Positions 17,165-25,668 of a stretch of DNA of 56,828 bases are shown here, one piece after another. Numbering within the stretch: position 1 is the stretch's first letter; every line of letters begins with the position of its first letter. The notes below the pieces were generated by a model. The model had not been told where the DNA came from, made no database searches, and saw only the letters and a list, made by a program, of their open reading frames with translations. Source of the DNA: Catenulispora rubra (lineage in GTDB: Bacteria > Actinomycetota > Actinomycetes > Streptomycetales > Catenulisporaceae); the NCBI RefSeq assembly GCF_015356825.1, contig NZ_JAACYW010000042.1, forward strand, positions 1 through 56,828, read 5' to 3'. The translations under genes and the position numbers were made by a program.

Positions 17165-18628
17165 TCACTTGGCGGCGGCCAGACGCTGCACGGCTGTGTA
17201 CGCGATCTGCCGCACCCACGTGTCACCGCCCGGGATCGGCTGGTCCGCCGACGCACCGCCGGCCAGCACGTCGAAAGTGATCACCTTGGCCCCGACCCGG
17301 ATGGCGACGGTGACACCGCCCTGTTCCCCGGCCCAGTGCTTGATCCAGGCCTGGTCGCCGAGACCGGACAGCGGCTCGGACTTGGCCTTCGTCTGCTGCG
17401 TGGACTGGTCGTAGGCGGCGAGGCCGGTCTGCGCCGCCGAGGCGTCGGCGAAGGTGTAGGCGCCCTCGTTGACCAGGAACTCGCCGTCGCCACCGGACAC
17501 CGTGCCGCGGAAGCACATCCCGGCGACCGCCGTGGCCCCGATGATCTGGGTCCCGCCCGACTGCCACGCGTCCTGGGGGCTCGCCCCGAAGGAAGGTCCG
17601 AGGTCCGCCGGGGCGAACAGGAAGCCGTCCACCGGCTGCGAGACCGGGAGCGGACCGGCCGAGGGCACGGGCTCGTGCCCCGAGCCGCCGGTCGACGGGT
17701 ATGTCGGCCGGGTGCCCGCCGGCACCGGCTCCGGGGCGTCGGTCCGCGGCGCGTTCCGCACCCGGTCCGCAGCCTTCTGCGACATGGCGGTCAGCCAGTC
17801 GGCGGACACCGCCTTCACCGCCTCGGCCGATCCGGGCAGGAGCTCGTTCACGACGATGACCTGTCCCTCCAGGACGACGGCGGTGACAAGCATGGTCGGG
17901 CCCCCGTAAACCTTCTGCGTGAACATCCCGTCCCCGACGCCGCCGACGTCCTGGGCCGCCGACACCGATCCGGCCCGCACCCGGCATCCTCCGGACTGCG
18001 CGGCGGACCGGGCCTGGGCGAAGGCCGCCTTCGCCATGGCCGCGTCTGAGAACTGGTACAGATACTCGTTGTCTATGAGCCCGTTCCCGCCCGAAACGCT
18101 GTGGGTGAAGGCCCCCTGGACCGCGGGTCCGACGACGGCGACCGGCGTGATCTGCGCACAGGGCAGACCCCTGAACGGCCCGGCCGTGCCGAAGATCCCC
18201 GCGGCGGTGTAGCCGGTGCCCAGGTCGGCGGGCTGCATCAGGGCGTCGCTCAGCTTCACGTACTTGCCGGGCCCGGCCGTGGTGGACCGGCTGGTGGAGG
18301 CTGCGCCCGGGGCGGATCCCGATCCCCCGGTGGCCAACCCCGCGCTCGTCGCGGCGACCGCCACCGCCACCACCGCGACGCCCGCCACCGACGACGCGGC
18401 CACCCGCCGGCGCCGCCGCTGTCCGCGCCGACGCACGGTCGCGCCGGGGCCCGCGTAGCCGGCCCAGGCCCGGCCGTCCAGGACCTCGGCCAGGACGCCG
18501 CGGAAGCCGTCGTTCATCTCGTCGCCGATGGTGCTGACATCGCTGATATTGCCGACGCCGCCGATGTTGCCGACGCCGCCGACGTTCGTCTCGTCGCCGT
18601 TGTTCATCTCGTCCCTCATCTCAGGCAT
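17165..18628 (-). CDS. Single-pass membrane-anchored extracytoplasmic protein, anti-sigma-like layout
   Basis: A 487-residue protein with a cytoplasmic N-terminus of about 75 residues, an Arg-rich stop (RRRGQRRRRR), one membrane helix (about 76-99) and a large outer region. The outer part holds two similar modules, each with a paired Cys (FRGLPCAQITPVAVVGPAV...; GGTQIIGATAVAGMCFRG), separated by a Pro-rich linker. This resembles PknH-like or lipoprotein sensor domains, but I cannot name a family. Its ATG overlaps the end of the SigE-like sigma gene by 8 nt, so it was translated with a sigma factor, as anti-sigma or sigma-dependent sensors usually are. No ZAS motif (HxxxCxxC) is visible. Confidence 0.65.
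   Translation of the reverse strand: MPEMRDEMNNGDETNVGGVGNIGGVGNISDVSTIGDEMNDGFRGVLAEVLDGRAWAGYAGPGATVRRRGQRRRRRVAASSVAGVAVVAVAVAATSAGLATGGSGSAPGAASTSRSTTAGPGKYVKLSDALMQPADLGTGYTAAGIFGTAGPFRGLPCAQITPVAVVGPAVQGAFTHSVSGGNGLIDNEYLYQFSDAAMAKAAFAQARSAAQSGGCRVRAGSVSAAQDVGGVGDGMFTQKVYGGPTMLVTAVVLEGQVIVVNELLPGSAEAVKAVSADWLTAMSQKAADRVRNAPRTDAPEPVPAGTRPTYPSTGGSGHEPVPSAGPLPVSQPVDGFLFAPADLGPSFGASPQDAWQSGGTQIIGATAVAGMCFRGTVSGGDGEFLVNEGAYTFADASAAQTGLAAYDQSTQQTKAKSEPLSGLGDQAWIKHWAGEQGGVTVAIRVGAKVITFDVLAGGASADQPIPGGDTWVRQIAYTAVQRLAAAK
18545..18586. repeat. 18-bp in-frame tandem repeat in the anti-sigma-like N-terminus
   Basis: Two units (gatattgccgacgccgcc at 18545-18562, gatgttgccgacgccgcc at 18563-18580) and a partial third. 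They encode Gly-Gly-Val-Gly-Asn-Ile. Confidence 0.75.
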
Positions 18629-19033
18629 GCGTCATCTCCCAGCCCTCGGTCCCGGCCGTGTCGGCCAGCAGCCCGGCGAGCGCCACCCGCCCCCGGGCCA
18701 GCCGGGCCTTGACCGTGCCCTGCGGTATCTCCAGCGCCTCGGCGACCTCGGCCACCCGCAGGCCGCCGAGGTAGTACAGGACCAGCGCGGCGCGCATGCC
18801 CTTGGGCAGCACCGCCAGCGCGAGATCGCCAGCCGGTAGGCGGTGGTCTTGACCCAGCCCACCGGGTCGCCGCCGTCCCGGGTCAGCCGGTCCCACCGGG
18901 TCCAGGCCCGGGCGTAGGCCTCCTGGACGCAGTCCTGGGCCTCCGGCAGGTCGCCGATGACCAGGTACAGCTGGCCGATCAGGCGTGGCGCGGTGGCCGC
19001 GTAGACCTCGTCGAAATCACTCGGCGACGCCAA
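18621..19033 (-). pseudogene. SigE-like sigma-70 factor, broken by an internal deletion with frameshift
   Basis: The first part, from a TTG start (19033; ribosome site GAGGGGAG 6 nt away), encodes a normal sigma region 2: DFDEVYAATAPRLIGQLYLV, AQDCVQEAYARAWTRW and GWVKTTAYRLAISRWR. The region 4 part (LPKGMRAALVLYYLGGLRVA, EIPQGTVKARLARGRVAL) follows at once, but in another frame. The usual linker of some 25-45 residues between the two regions is missing. At the junction (about 18811-18828) both frames read through the same bases, gatctcgcgctggcgg, as expected if two short direct repeats recombined. The product in the first frame would lack region 4. A sequencing or assembly error is the alternative. 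Confidence 0.75.
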
Positions 19034-19125
19034 GTGCCGCTCCCCTCGGTGCGATCTTCGGACGGCCACGGCGCTCCGTACCCGCCCCCGGTTCCGAGCA
19101 CTGCACGCGCTCGGCCCGAATCGGG

Positions 19126-19149
19126 TTGCATCGGCACGTGTTCTAGAGT
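19126..19149 (+). promoter_or_regulatory. Candidate promoter of the UDP-GlcNAc 2-epimerase gene
   Basis: TAGAGT at 19144-19149 is a good -10 hexamer; the 17-nt-distant upstream hexamer is weak. It shares TAGAGTTG with the region before the dehydrogenase at 15751. It overlaps an upstream TTG, which argues against that codon as the translation start. Confidence 0.4.
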
Positions 19150-19190
19150 TGCCGGGTCAAGCAGCGGAACGAGTACGGACGGCGGCAGCC

Positions 19191-20297
19191 TTGAGGATCA
19201 TCTGCGTGGCGGGGGCCCGCCCCAACTACATGAAGATCAAGCCGGTCATGGACGCGCTGGAGGCGCGCGGGGCCGAGGTGGTGCTGGTGCACACCGGCCA
19301 GCACTACGACGAGGCGATGAACGACGTCTTCTTCCGCGACCTCGGCATCCGCCCCCCGGACCGCTACCTGGGTGCCGGATCCGGCAGCCAGGCCGAGCAG
19401 ACCGCGCGCATCATGCTGGCCTTCGAGCCGGTGGTGGCCGAGCTGGCGCCGGACGCGGTCGTGGTGGTCGGCGACGTGACCTCCACCGTGGCCTGCGGCC
19501 TGGTCGCGGCCAAGGCCGGGACGCTGCTGGCGCACGTCGAGGCGGGCCTGCGCAGCCGCGACTGGTCGATGCCCGAGGAGGTCAACCGGGTCGTCGTGGA
19601 CCGGCTGTCGGACTACCTGCTGGCGCCGTCCCCGGACGCCGTGGACAACCTGCGCGCCGAGGGCTACCGCGAGGACCAGGTGCACCTGGTCGGCAACGTC
19701 ATGATCGACACCCTGTTCGCCAACCGCGACCGCGCCCTGGCCTCCGGCGCCCTGGAGCAGCTGGGCCTGACCCCCGGCGGCTACGGCCTGGTGACCCTGC
19801 ACCGCCCGGCGAACGTCGACTCCCCCGAGGCGCTGGCGCCCCTGGTCGGCGCCCTGACGAAGGTCGCCGGGGAACTGCCGCTGATCCTGCCGGCCCACCC
19901 CCGCGCCGCGGCGGCCCTGCGCGACCTGGTCGCCACCGACCGCATCCGCCTGATCCCCCCGGCCGGCTACCTGGACTTCGTGGCGCTGCAGGCCGGGGCC
20001 CGCATCGTGCTGACCGACAGCGGCGGCGTGCAGGAGGAGACGACGGCCCTCGGCGTCCCGTGCGTGACGCTGCGCGACAACACCGAGCGCCCGATCACGG
20101 TGAGCGAGGGCACGAACATCCTGGCCGGGCTCGACCCGGCGCGCATCGTCGAGATCGCGCAGCGGGTGCTGGCCGACCCGCCGGCGCCCCGGCGGCCGGA
20201 GCTGTGGGACGGGCGCGCCGGGGAGCGGATCGCTGAGGTGCTGCTGAGCGGCGGGAGTGCGGCTACGCGGCTGCGGCCGACGGATCTGGCGGGGTAG
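19191..20297 (+). CDS. wbpI: Non-hydrolysing UDP-N-acetylglucosamine 2-epimerase (WecB/WbpI type)
   Basis: A GT-B-fold epimerase of about 368 residues. Signature stretches are VAGARPNYMKIKPVMDAL, VHTGQHYDEAM, HVEAGLRSRD, TLHRPANVDS, LTDSGGVQEET and the C-terminal RDNTERPITVSEGTN. The frame is open from a TTG at 19149, but that codon overlaps a likely -10 box, so the TTG at 19191 is preferred. In the WbpA-B-E-D-I pathway this enzyme inverts C2 of UDP-diacetamido-glucuronic acid to the manno form; in simpler pathways it turns UDP-GlcNAc into UDP-ManNAc. Both are possible here. Confidence 0.85.
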   Translation: MRIICVAGARPNYMKIKPVMDALEARGAEVVLVHTGQHYDEAMNDVFFRDLGIRPPDRYLGAGSGSQAEQTARIMLAFEPVVAELAPDAVVVVGDVTSTVACGLVAAKAGTLLAHVEAGLRSRDWSMPEEVNRVVVDRLSDYLLAPSPDAVDNLRAEGYREDQVHLVGNVMIDTLFANRDRALASGALEQLGLTPGGYGLVTLHRPANVDSPEALAPLVGALTKVAGELPLILPAHPRAAAALRDLVATDRIRLIPPAGYLDFVALQAGARIVLTDSGGVQEETTALGVPCVTLRDNTERPITVSEGTNILAGLDPARIVEIAQRVLADPPAPRRPELWDGRAGERIAEVLLSGGSAATRLRPTDLAG

Positions 20298-20301
20298 GGC
20301 G

Positions 20302-20326
20302 CTCCGGGCATTACATACGACCGGAG
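20302..20326 (+). terminator. Weak stem-loop after the epimerase gene
   Basis: ctccgg (20302-20307) and ccggag (20321-20326) form a 6-bp stem with a 13-nt loop; cctttt follows 14 nt later. It lies between convergent genes. Confidence 0.35.
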
Positions 20327-20386
20327 ATGAATCGCCCCTTTTAAGATATGTTTACGGCATGCCACTGACATAGCAGAGGCGCCAGC

Positions 20387-21937
20387 TCAGCCCCGACCGG
20401 TCACCTCGCGGTACAGGTCGAGCATCGTCTCGGCCTGTCCTTCCCACGAGTACTGACGCAGCGTCTCCTCGCTGTAAGCCTTCGTATACGCGGCCGGGTC
20501 CTTGAGCACCTTGCGCGCCGCCTCGACGAACGACTTCACGTCGCCGGCGGTGTAGACCTCGCCGTTGCCCAGCTCGCGGGTCAGCTGCGAGGTGGCCTTG
20601 ACGTCGCTGGCGACCACCGGGAGCCCGGCACTGATGTAGGACCAGAACTTGGTGGTGATGGTGAGCTCGTGCAGCGGGATGTGGAGCAGGGTGTCGATGC
20701 CGATCGTCGCCGAGCGCAGGTACGCGGTCAGCTCCTCGCTGGGGACGTAGTCCAGGAGGTGGAAGCGGTCTGAGACGCCCAGCTGCTGCGCCATCGCCAC
20801 CAGTTCGGCCACGTAGCCGTCGCGGCGGCCGACCAGCAGGGCGGCGTGCACGCCGTCGAGCTCCGGCAGCGCCTCGACCACGGTCTGCAGGCCGCGGACC
20901 TTGGTCACGCTGCCCGGGTGCACCAGCAGCGGGACGTCGCCGGCCAGGCCCAGGGCGCCGCGCACGCCGGGCACGTCGTCGCCGGAGGCGGCCAGGTCGG
21001 CCAGCGCCGGCATGTTCTTCACCAGCACCGGGGCCTGGCGGCCGGGGAACTTCGCCAGGCCGTGGAACTCGATCATGGCCTCGGCGTAGCCCTCGATCGG
21101 GCTCATCACGGCGTCGGCCAGCGGCAGGTACTTGGCCTCCTGGGCGGCCATCGCCGGGGCCCAGGTCGGGTTGTCGCGGGTGTCGCCGGCGAAGAACTCG
21201 TGGGCGTCGTATATGACCTTCACGGTGCGGCCCTTGGCCTTGGCGCGGGCCGCCGCGCGCACCGCGACGCCCAGCATCTCGGCGTCGTTGGCGTGTATCA
21301 GGTCCGGCTCCAGCTCGTCGGCGGCGCGGCCGAAGGAGTCCTCGAAGTCGACCAGGCGCGGCTGGGCGTTCCACACCGCGCCCTCGCCGCCGCGGCGGAC
21401 GCGCAGCTTCTCCAGCGAGGTGCTCGGCGAGTCCTGCACGACGTTGTAGTTGTGGTCCAGGGACTGCTTGCGGGCCGAGATCCAGTAGCCGGCGGCCTTC
21501 ACGCCCAGCGACTTGGCCGCCAGCACCGCCTCGTCGACCAGCTTGGCCGCCGGGTTCAGGCCGTCGGCGGACCGGCGGGACAGCAGCTCGCGCTCGACCG
21601 CCAGGTTGGACTGGCGGATGCGCTGGCGCTGGTGCTTGACCTTGCCGAGCTCGACCGTGGAGTACGCGATCAGACCGCTGACACCGCTGCGGCGCGGGTG
21701 GTAGGTGCGGTACTTCGTGGCCGCCATGCTCTCGGCCGGGCGCAGGACCGTCACCTCGCCGAGCTTGGACTCCTCGCGTTTGCCGCTGCGCGAGCGGCCG
21801 ACCAGGTAGGTTTCCCAGCCGGCCTCCGCCGCCGAGCGGGCCTCTTTCTGGACGCGGGAGTCCCCGTCTATGAAGTTCCCGACCAGCATGACAACGCGTG
21901 GGCGCACAACAACGCGGCGCTGGTCGGGAGTGGTCAC
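20387..21937 (-). CDS. GT4-type glycosyltransferase, paralogue A1
   Basis: A 516-residue GT-B enzyme. It begins PRVVMLVGNFIDGDSRVQKEARSAAEAGW; the central part has FEDSFGRAADELEPDLIHANDAEMLGVA and VIYDAHEFFAGD, and the C-terminal half has LVHPGSVTKVRGLQ and ITTKFWSYISAGLPVVASDV. The GTG start has an excellent GGAGGAACA site. It is clearly homologous over its full length to the gene at 23813, including a 60-80 residue insert after the N-terminal motif that the other GT4 genes lack. It lies directly downstream of the 22048 transferase, repeating an arrangement seen again at 23.8-27.5 kb. Acceptor and sugar unknown. Confidence 0.82.
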   Translation of the reverse strand: MTTPDQRRVVVRPRVVMLVGNFIDGDSRVQKEARSAAEAGWETYLVGRSRSGKREESKLGEVTVLRPAESMAATKYRTYHPRRSGVSGLIAYSTVELGKVKHQRQRIRQSNLAVERELLSRRSADGLNPAAKLVDEAVLAAKSLGVKAAGYWISARKQSLDHNYNVVQDSPSTSLEKLRVRRGGEGAVWNAQPRLVDFEDSFGRAADELEPDLIHANDAEMLGVAVRAAARAKAKGRTVKVIYDAHEFFAGDTRDNPTWAPAMAAQEAKYLPLADAVMSPIEGYAEAMIEFHGLAKFPGRQAPVLVKNMPALADLAASGDDVPGVRGALGLAGDVPLLVHPGSVTKVRGLQTVVEALPELDGVHAALLVGRRDGYVAELVAMAQQLGVSDRFHLLDYVPSEELTAYLRSATIGIDTLLHIPLHELTITTKFWSYISAGLPVVASDVKATSQLTRELGNGEVYTAGDVKSFVEAARKVLKDPAAYTKAYSEETLRQYSWEGQAETMLDLYREVTGRG

Positions 21938-21970
21938 TGTTCCTCCGGGGGCAGGTGTGGACTGGCTCGG

Positions 21971-21999
21971 ATTCTAGCAACGGTAAATATGACCTTCAC
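21971..21999 (-). promoter_or_regulatory. Candidate promoter of the GT4 gene at 20387-21937
   Basis: On the minus strand TAGAAT (21971-21976) is a near-ideal -10, with GTGAAG 17 nt upstream (21994-21999). The start codon follows about 34 nt downstream of the -10. Confidence 0.5.
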
Positions 22000-22047
22000 C
22001 CCGACAGCGATATGGCAGGGATGCAGGGATACGGCGGGGATGTGTCC

Positions 22048-23565
22048 TCAGCCGCGCAGCCACGGCTCCAGCGCCGCGGCGGACTTGCGGCCGTCGTGGT
22101 ACTCGCGGACGAACGCCCGGCCGGTCGCGGCCACGGCGCGGGCCTTGTCGCGGTCGGCGAGCACGCCCTCGATGACCTCGGCCAGGGAGTCCGGGTCGGC
22201 CTGGATCGTCGGGATCTCGGCCGGGACCCGGTCGCGCACCCGCTGGTCGATGTTCGCGATGCTCACCCGGCCGGCGGCCATCGCCTGGCAGGTCATCACG
22301 CCGTAGTTGCCGATCACGAAGTGGTCCAGCACGATGTCCGCGTCCTGCACCACGCCGACCAGCTCGGCCTGCGGGATGTGCTCCAGCCGCCGGTACTCGA
22401 TCAGGCCGCGGGACTCCAGGTCGCGCAGCGTCGGCTCGATCAGGTCCGAGCCCTTCATGAACGGCCGCGACGGCGCGTGCACGACCACCGGGACCTCGCG
22501 CTCCAGCGGCGTGCGCGTCCCCTCGGTCCACTGCTCCAGGTCCACGACGACCGGCAGCCAGGTGGCGCGCGGGACGTCGTCGATCAGGTCCGGGGTGGAG
22601 ACGAACACCGGGCCGTCGAACTCCTCGACCCACTTGGCCATCTCGGCGGTCTTGCCCCGCAGCACCTCGGTGAGCTTCTGATCCTCCTCGCTGACCGGCG
22701 CGCGGAACGGCGAGAACTTGTAGAGCTCGGTGTGCCGGTCGGGCGAGCGGATGTCGGAGCCGTGGAACAGCAGCGCGGTCCGGATGCCGGCTCGGCGCAG
22801 CTCGGGCAGGTCGTCGGCGAGCTGGCCGCCGTTGAGCCGGCCCAGGACCGCCAGGCCGCTCTCGGACAGGACGTGGGTGACGGTGTCCAGGGTGTCGGCG
22901 ACCCGGCCCAGGCCCCACAGCGGGTCGACCCAGTCCTTGTCCTCGGCCTTGATGTCGGAGCCGTAGGCGAAGGCGTAGCTCTTCTTCTGGAGGTTGCGGG
23001 CCGCGATCCCGGCGTGCTCCCGCACGGCGACGGCCCAGGCGTGGCCCATGCCGGCGTTGTTGTTGGAGCCGATGAGCAGCGAGGTCTGCGGGCTCTTGGC
23101 GGCCGCGGCCTGCTGGTCCCTGCCGGGCGCCGCGGCGGCGCGGCCGAGCTTGGCCACGGCCTTCTCGGCGGTCTTGTCGCAGGCCACGACGACGTCGGGG
23201 GCGAAGGCGTCGAGGTACGGGCCGATCTCGGCGGCGACGTCGGCGGCGGACCAGGTGGCGGCCGGGTTGCCCAGGGCCTTGCCGCGGGCGTTGCGCGTGG
23301 TCAGGACGGCCTTGCGGCCGAGCTTGCCGATGGCGCCGGAGGCGGAGTCGAAGGAGGTCCCGACCCGGACCTCGACGACGTGCACGCCGCCGCGCGACGG
23401 ATCCGGCTTCCGCTTGCCGAACGCCGGCGTGAGGAACAGGACGCTGTACCCGGTGGCGAGGAGCCGGTCGGCCTCGGCGCGCGCGGCCGTGGCGGCGGCC
23501 GCCGGGGCCGCGGAGACGACGGCGGCGCGGCTGCGCGCGGCGGCGGGCTGGTCCTGCTCAGGCAT
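22048..23565 (-). CDS. GT-B glycosyltransferase-like protein, paralogue B1
   Basis: A 505-residue protein with an Ala-rich first 40 residues. The central region contains LFHGSDIRSPDRHTE and the C-terminal half VPVVVHAPSRPFMKGSDLIEPTL, DADIVLDHFVIGNYGVMTCQAMAAGRVSIAN. Conserved blocks are shared with the gene at 26222 (HGSDVRLP; MPSRRATKGSDLVDAALRPL; GDHGVVSCEAMASGAIAIAH), so the two are paralogues. The fold is GT-B by pattern; the acidic nucleotide-binding residue of GT4 enzymes is replaced here by GVMTCQAMA. It probably works with the adjacent GT4 enzyme on the same glycan. ATG at 23565 has only a weak ribosome site. Confidence 0.7.
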   Translation of the reverse strand: MPEQDQPAAARSRAAVVSAAPAAAATAARAEADRLLATGYSVLFLTPAFGKRKPDPSRGGVHVVEVRVGTSFDSASGAIGKLGRKAVLTTRNARGKALGNPAATWSAADVAAEIGPYLDAFAPDVVVACDKTAEKAVAKLGRAAAAPGRDQQAAAAKSPQTSLLIGSNNNAGMGHAWAVAVREHAGIAARNLQKKSYAFAYGSDIKAEDKDWVDPLWGLGRVADTLDTVTHVLSESGLAVLGRLNGGQLADDLPELRRAGIRTALLFHGSDIRSPDRHTELYKFSPFRAPVSEEDQKLTEVLRGKTAEMAKWVEEFDGPVFVSTPDLIDDVPRATWLPVVVDLEQWTEGTRTPLEREVPVVVHAPSRPFMKGSDLIEPTLRDLESRGLIEYRRLEHIPQAELVGVVQDADIVLDHFVIGNYGVMTCQAMAAGRVSIANIDQRVRDRVPAEIPTIQADPDSLAEVIEGVLADRDKARAVAATGRAFVREYHDGRKSAAALEPWLRG

Positions 23566-23606
23566 GGCTCGGCGGCTTTCTGGTGGGGCGGGCTGGGGCG
23601 CCGCGC

Positions 23607-23638
23607 CGGCTAACGGAGCAGCGCCGCCACGTTAGCCG
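23607..23638. promoter_or_regulatory. 9-bp inverted repeat upstream of the 22048-23565 gene
   Basis: cggctaacg (23607-23615) and cgttagccg (23630-23638) are perfect complements 14 nt apart, 42-73 nt upstream of the start codon. The spacing suits a dimeric repressor site. The rest of the 247-nt gap (23566-23812) shows no gene. Confidence 0.4.
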
Positions 23639-23812
23639 ATTCGGGTGAGGCGGGTGGGGTGGACCGCCGGTCTGCGGGCGGTGCGGATGCCGGAGGCTCA
23701 CGGACGGGCTAGCGGCGGCACACCGCAGCCAGCAAGCACGCAGCCCGCGCAGGAACCAGCAGCCTCGCACGGCACCGCCCAGCACCGCCCGCAGCAGCCG
23801 GTCGGCTCGCTG

Positions 23813-25474
23813 CTAGCCGCGGGCGCCGCTCTCGGCCGCCTCGGCGGGATCCGGGCGCGAGGCCGGTACTCGACCGCCGCCACCCCCATCGCTCTCGCCG
23901 TCGTCCTCGCCGCGGTCGTCTCCCGCGCCCCCCGCGCCGCCCGGCTCCGGTCGCAGCCCGCTCACCCGCTCGTACACCTCCAGCAGCGCCGGCACCTGCC
24001 CCTCCCAGCTGTGCGCCGCCAGCATCTCGTCCGTGTAGACCGCCGCGTACCGCTCCCGCTCGGCCGCGACTTTGCGCACCGCCGTCGCCAGGCCGTCCGC
24101 GTCGTCGACCTCGAACACCTCGCCGTTGCGCAGCCGGCGGGTCAGCTCGCCGGCCGCCTTCACGTCGCTGACCACCACCGGCAGGCGGGCGCCGATGTAG
24201 GACCAGTACTTGGTCGTGATCGTCAGCTCCTGGGTGGGGATGCGGCGCAGCGTGTCGACGCCCGCCGTCGCCGAGGCGATGAAGTCGGTGAGCTCCTCGA
24301 CCGGCACGTAGTCCAGCACGTGGAACCGCTCCGCCACGCCCAGCCGCGCCGCCAGCTCGGCGAGCTCCGCGACGTGCCCTGCTCGGGAGCCGACGAGCAG
24401 CGCCAGGTGCGCCTCCGGCAGCTGCGGCAGGGCGCGCACCGCGGTGTCCAGGCCGCGGATCGGCGTCACCGAGCCCGGATACACCAGCAGCGTCGCCTCC
24501 GGCCCCAGCCCCAGCCGCCCGCGCACGCCCGGACCCCGGCCGCCGGGCACGCTGAACGTCGCGGCTTCCGGCATGTTCCGCACCACCGTGGGCCGCACCG
24601 CGAGGCCGTGGTGCTCGACCAGCTTGTCGGCGAAGTTGTCGACGGCGGTCACCACCGCGTCGGCCATCGGGATGTACTTCGCCTCCTGAGCCGTTATCAC
24701 CGGCGCCCAGGTGACGTCCTCCGGCCGGATGTCGCCGGCGGTGTACTCGTGCGAGTCGTAGACCACCGCGACCCGCCGCCCGGCGGCCCGCGCCCGCACC
24801 GCCGCGCGCACCGCGACGCCGAGCATCTCGGCGTCGTTGGCGTGCAGCACGTCCGGCGCCAGCTCGTCGGCCATCCGCCCGAACGAGTCCTCGAAGTCCG
24901 CCAGCCGGGGCTGCGCCGCCCACGCCGCCGCCTCACTGCCGCGCCGCACCAACAGCCGCTCCAGCGCACTGCTCGGCCCGCCACCGGCCGCCGCCGCGTA
25001 GTTGCGGTCGAAGGCGCCCTTGCGCACCGCGACCCACCGCCCTCGCAGCCGCACGCTCAGAACCCGAAGACCTAACACCAACCGCGTCCCCAGCACCTCA
25101 AGCGCACCGGCCCCGTCCGCGACCCGCCGCGCCAGCAACTCCCGATCAGCACCCAGATCCCGCTGCCGCAACCGCTGCCGCTGATGCCGCGTCCGACTGA
25201 GCTCCGCCGATCGGTAAGCGACCAGCCCCCGAAAGCCCCGCCGATGCGGATGCGAAGCGCGATACCGCGTGGCGGTCATGGTCTCGGCGGCGCGCACGAC
25301 GGTCGCACCCCCCAGCGCGTACTCCTCCCGCCGCCCACTCGGCGACCGCCCGACCAGATACGTGTCCCAGCCTGCGGCGGCGGCGTACCGCGCCTCCTTC
25401 TGGACACGCGAGTCACCGTCCACGAAGTTGCCGACCAGCATGACGACGCGGGGTTTGTGGTCGCTCGGAGTCAT
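23813..25474 (-). CDS. GT4-type glycosyltransferase, paralogue A2
   Basis: A 553-residue homologue of the 20387 gene: PRVVMLVGNFVDGDSRVQKEARYAAAAGW, DVLHANDAEMLGVAVRAAV, VVYDSHEYTAGD, LVYPGSVTPIRGLD and ITTKYWSYIGARLPVVVSDVK. The last 45 residues (after RVSGLRPEPG) are a Gly/Asp/Glu-rich tail absent from the paralogue. The ATG at 25474 is preceded by a poor ribosome site. Parts of the middle (about 25000-25300) are rich in CGC/CCG codons and less conserved. The gene is separated from its apparent partner at 26222 by a plus-strand Uma2 gene. Confidence 0.78.
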   Translation of the reverse strand: MTPSDHKPRVVMLVGNFVDGDSRVQKEARYAAAAGWDTYLVGRSPSGRREEYALGGATVVRAAETMTATRYRASHPHRRGFRGLVAYRSAELSRTRHQRQRLRQRDLGADRELLARRVADGAGALEVLGTRLVLGLRVLSVRLRGRWVAVRKGAFDRNYAAAAGGGPSSALERLLVRRGSEAAAWAAQPRLADFEDSFGRMADELAPDVLHANDAEMLGVAVRAAVRARAAGRRVAVVYDSHEYTAGDIRPEDVTWAPVITAQEAKYIPMADAVVTAVDNFADKLVEHHGLAVRPTVVRNMPEAATFSVPGGRGPGVRGRLGLGPEATLLVYPGSVTPIRGLDTAVRALPQLPEAHLALLVGSRAGHVAELAELAARLGVAERFHVLDYVPVEELTDFIASATAGVDTLRRIPTQELTITTKYWSYIGARLPVVVSDVKAAGELTRRLRNGEVFEVDDADGLATAVRKVAAERERYAAVYTDEMLAAHSWEGQVPALLEVYERVSGLRPEPGGAGGAGDDRGEDDGESDGGGGGRVPASRPDPAEAAESGARG

Positions 25475-25668
25475 CGTGCCATTGCATCATGGTGACGCGG
25501 GAAGGTTCGGGGACCGGCGCGCGGGTTGCCCAAGGCTTGCCAGGGAAGATGGTGATTACTCGTTCGAGCGGAGCTCATGGGCCGAACGGGTGAATTAGAG
25601 GAAAAGAAAGGGGCTGATCCCCGATGGGTTCACCGGATGATGGCAAGCGAACCGAAGGAGGTTTCGAC

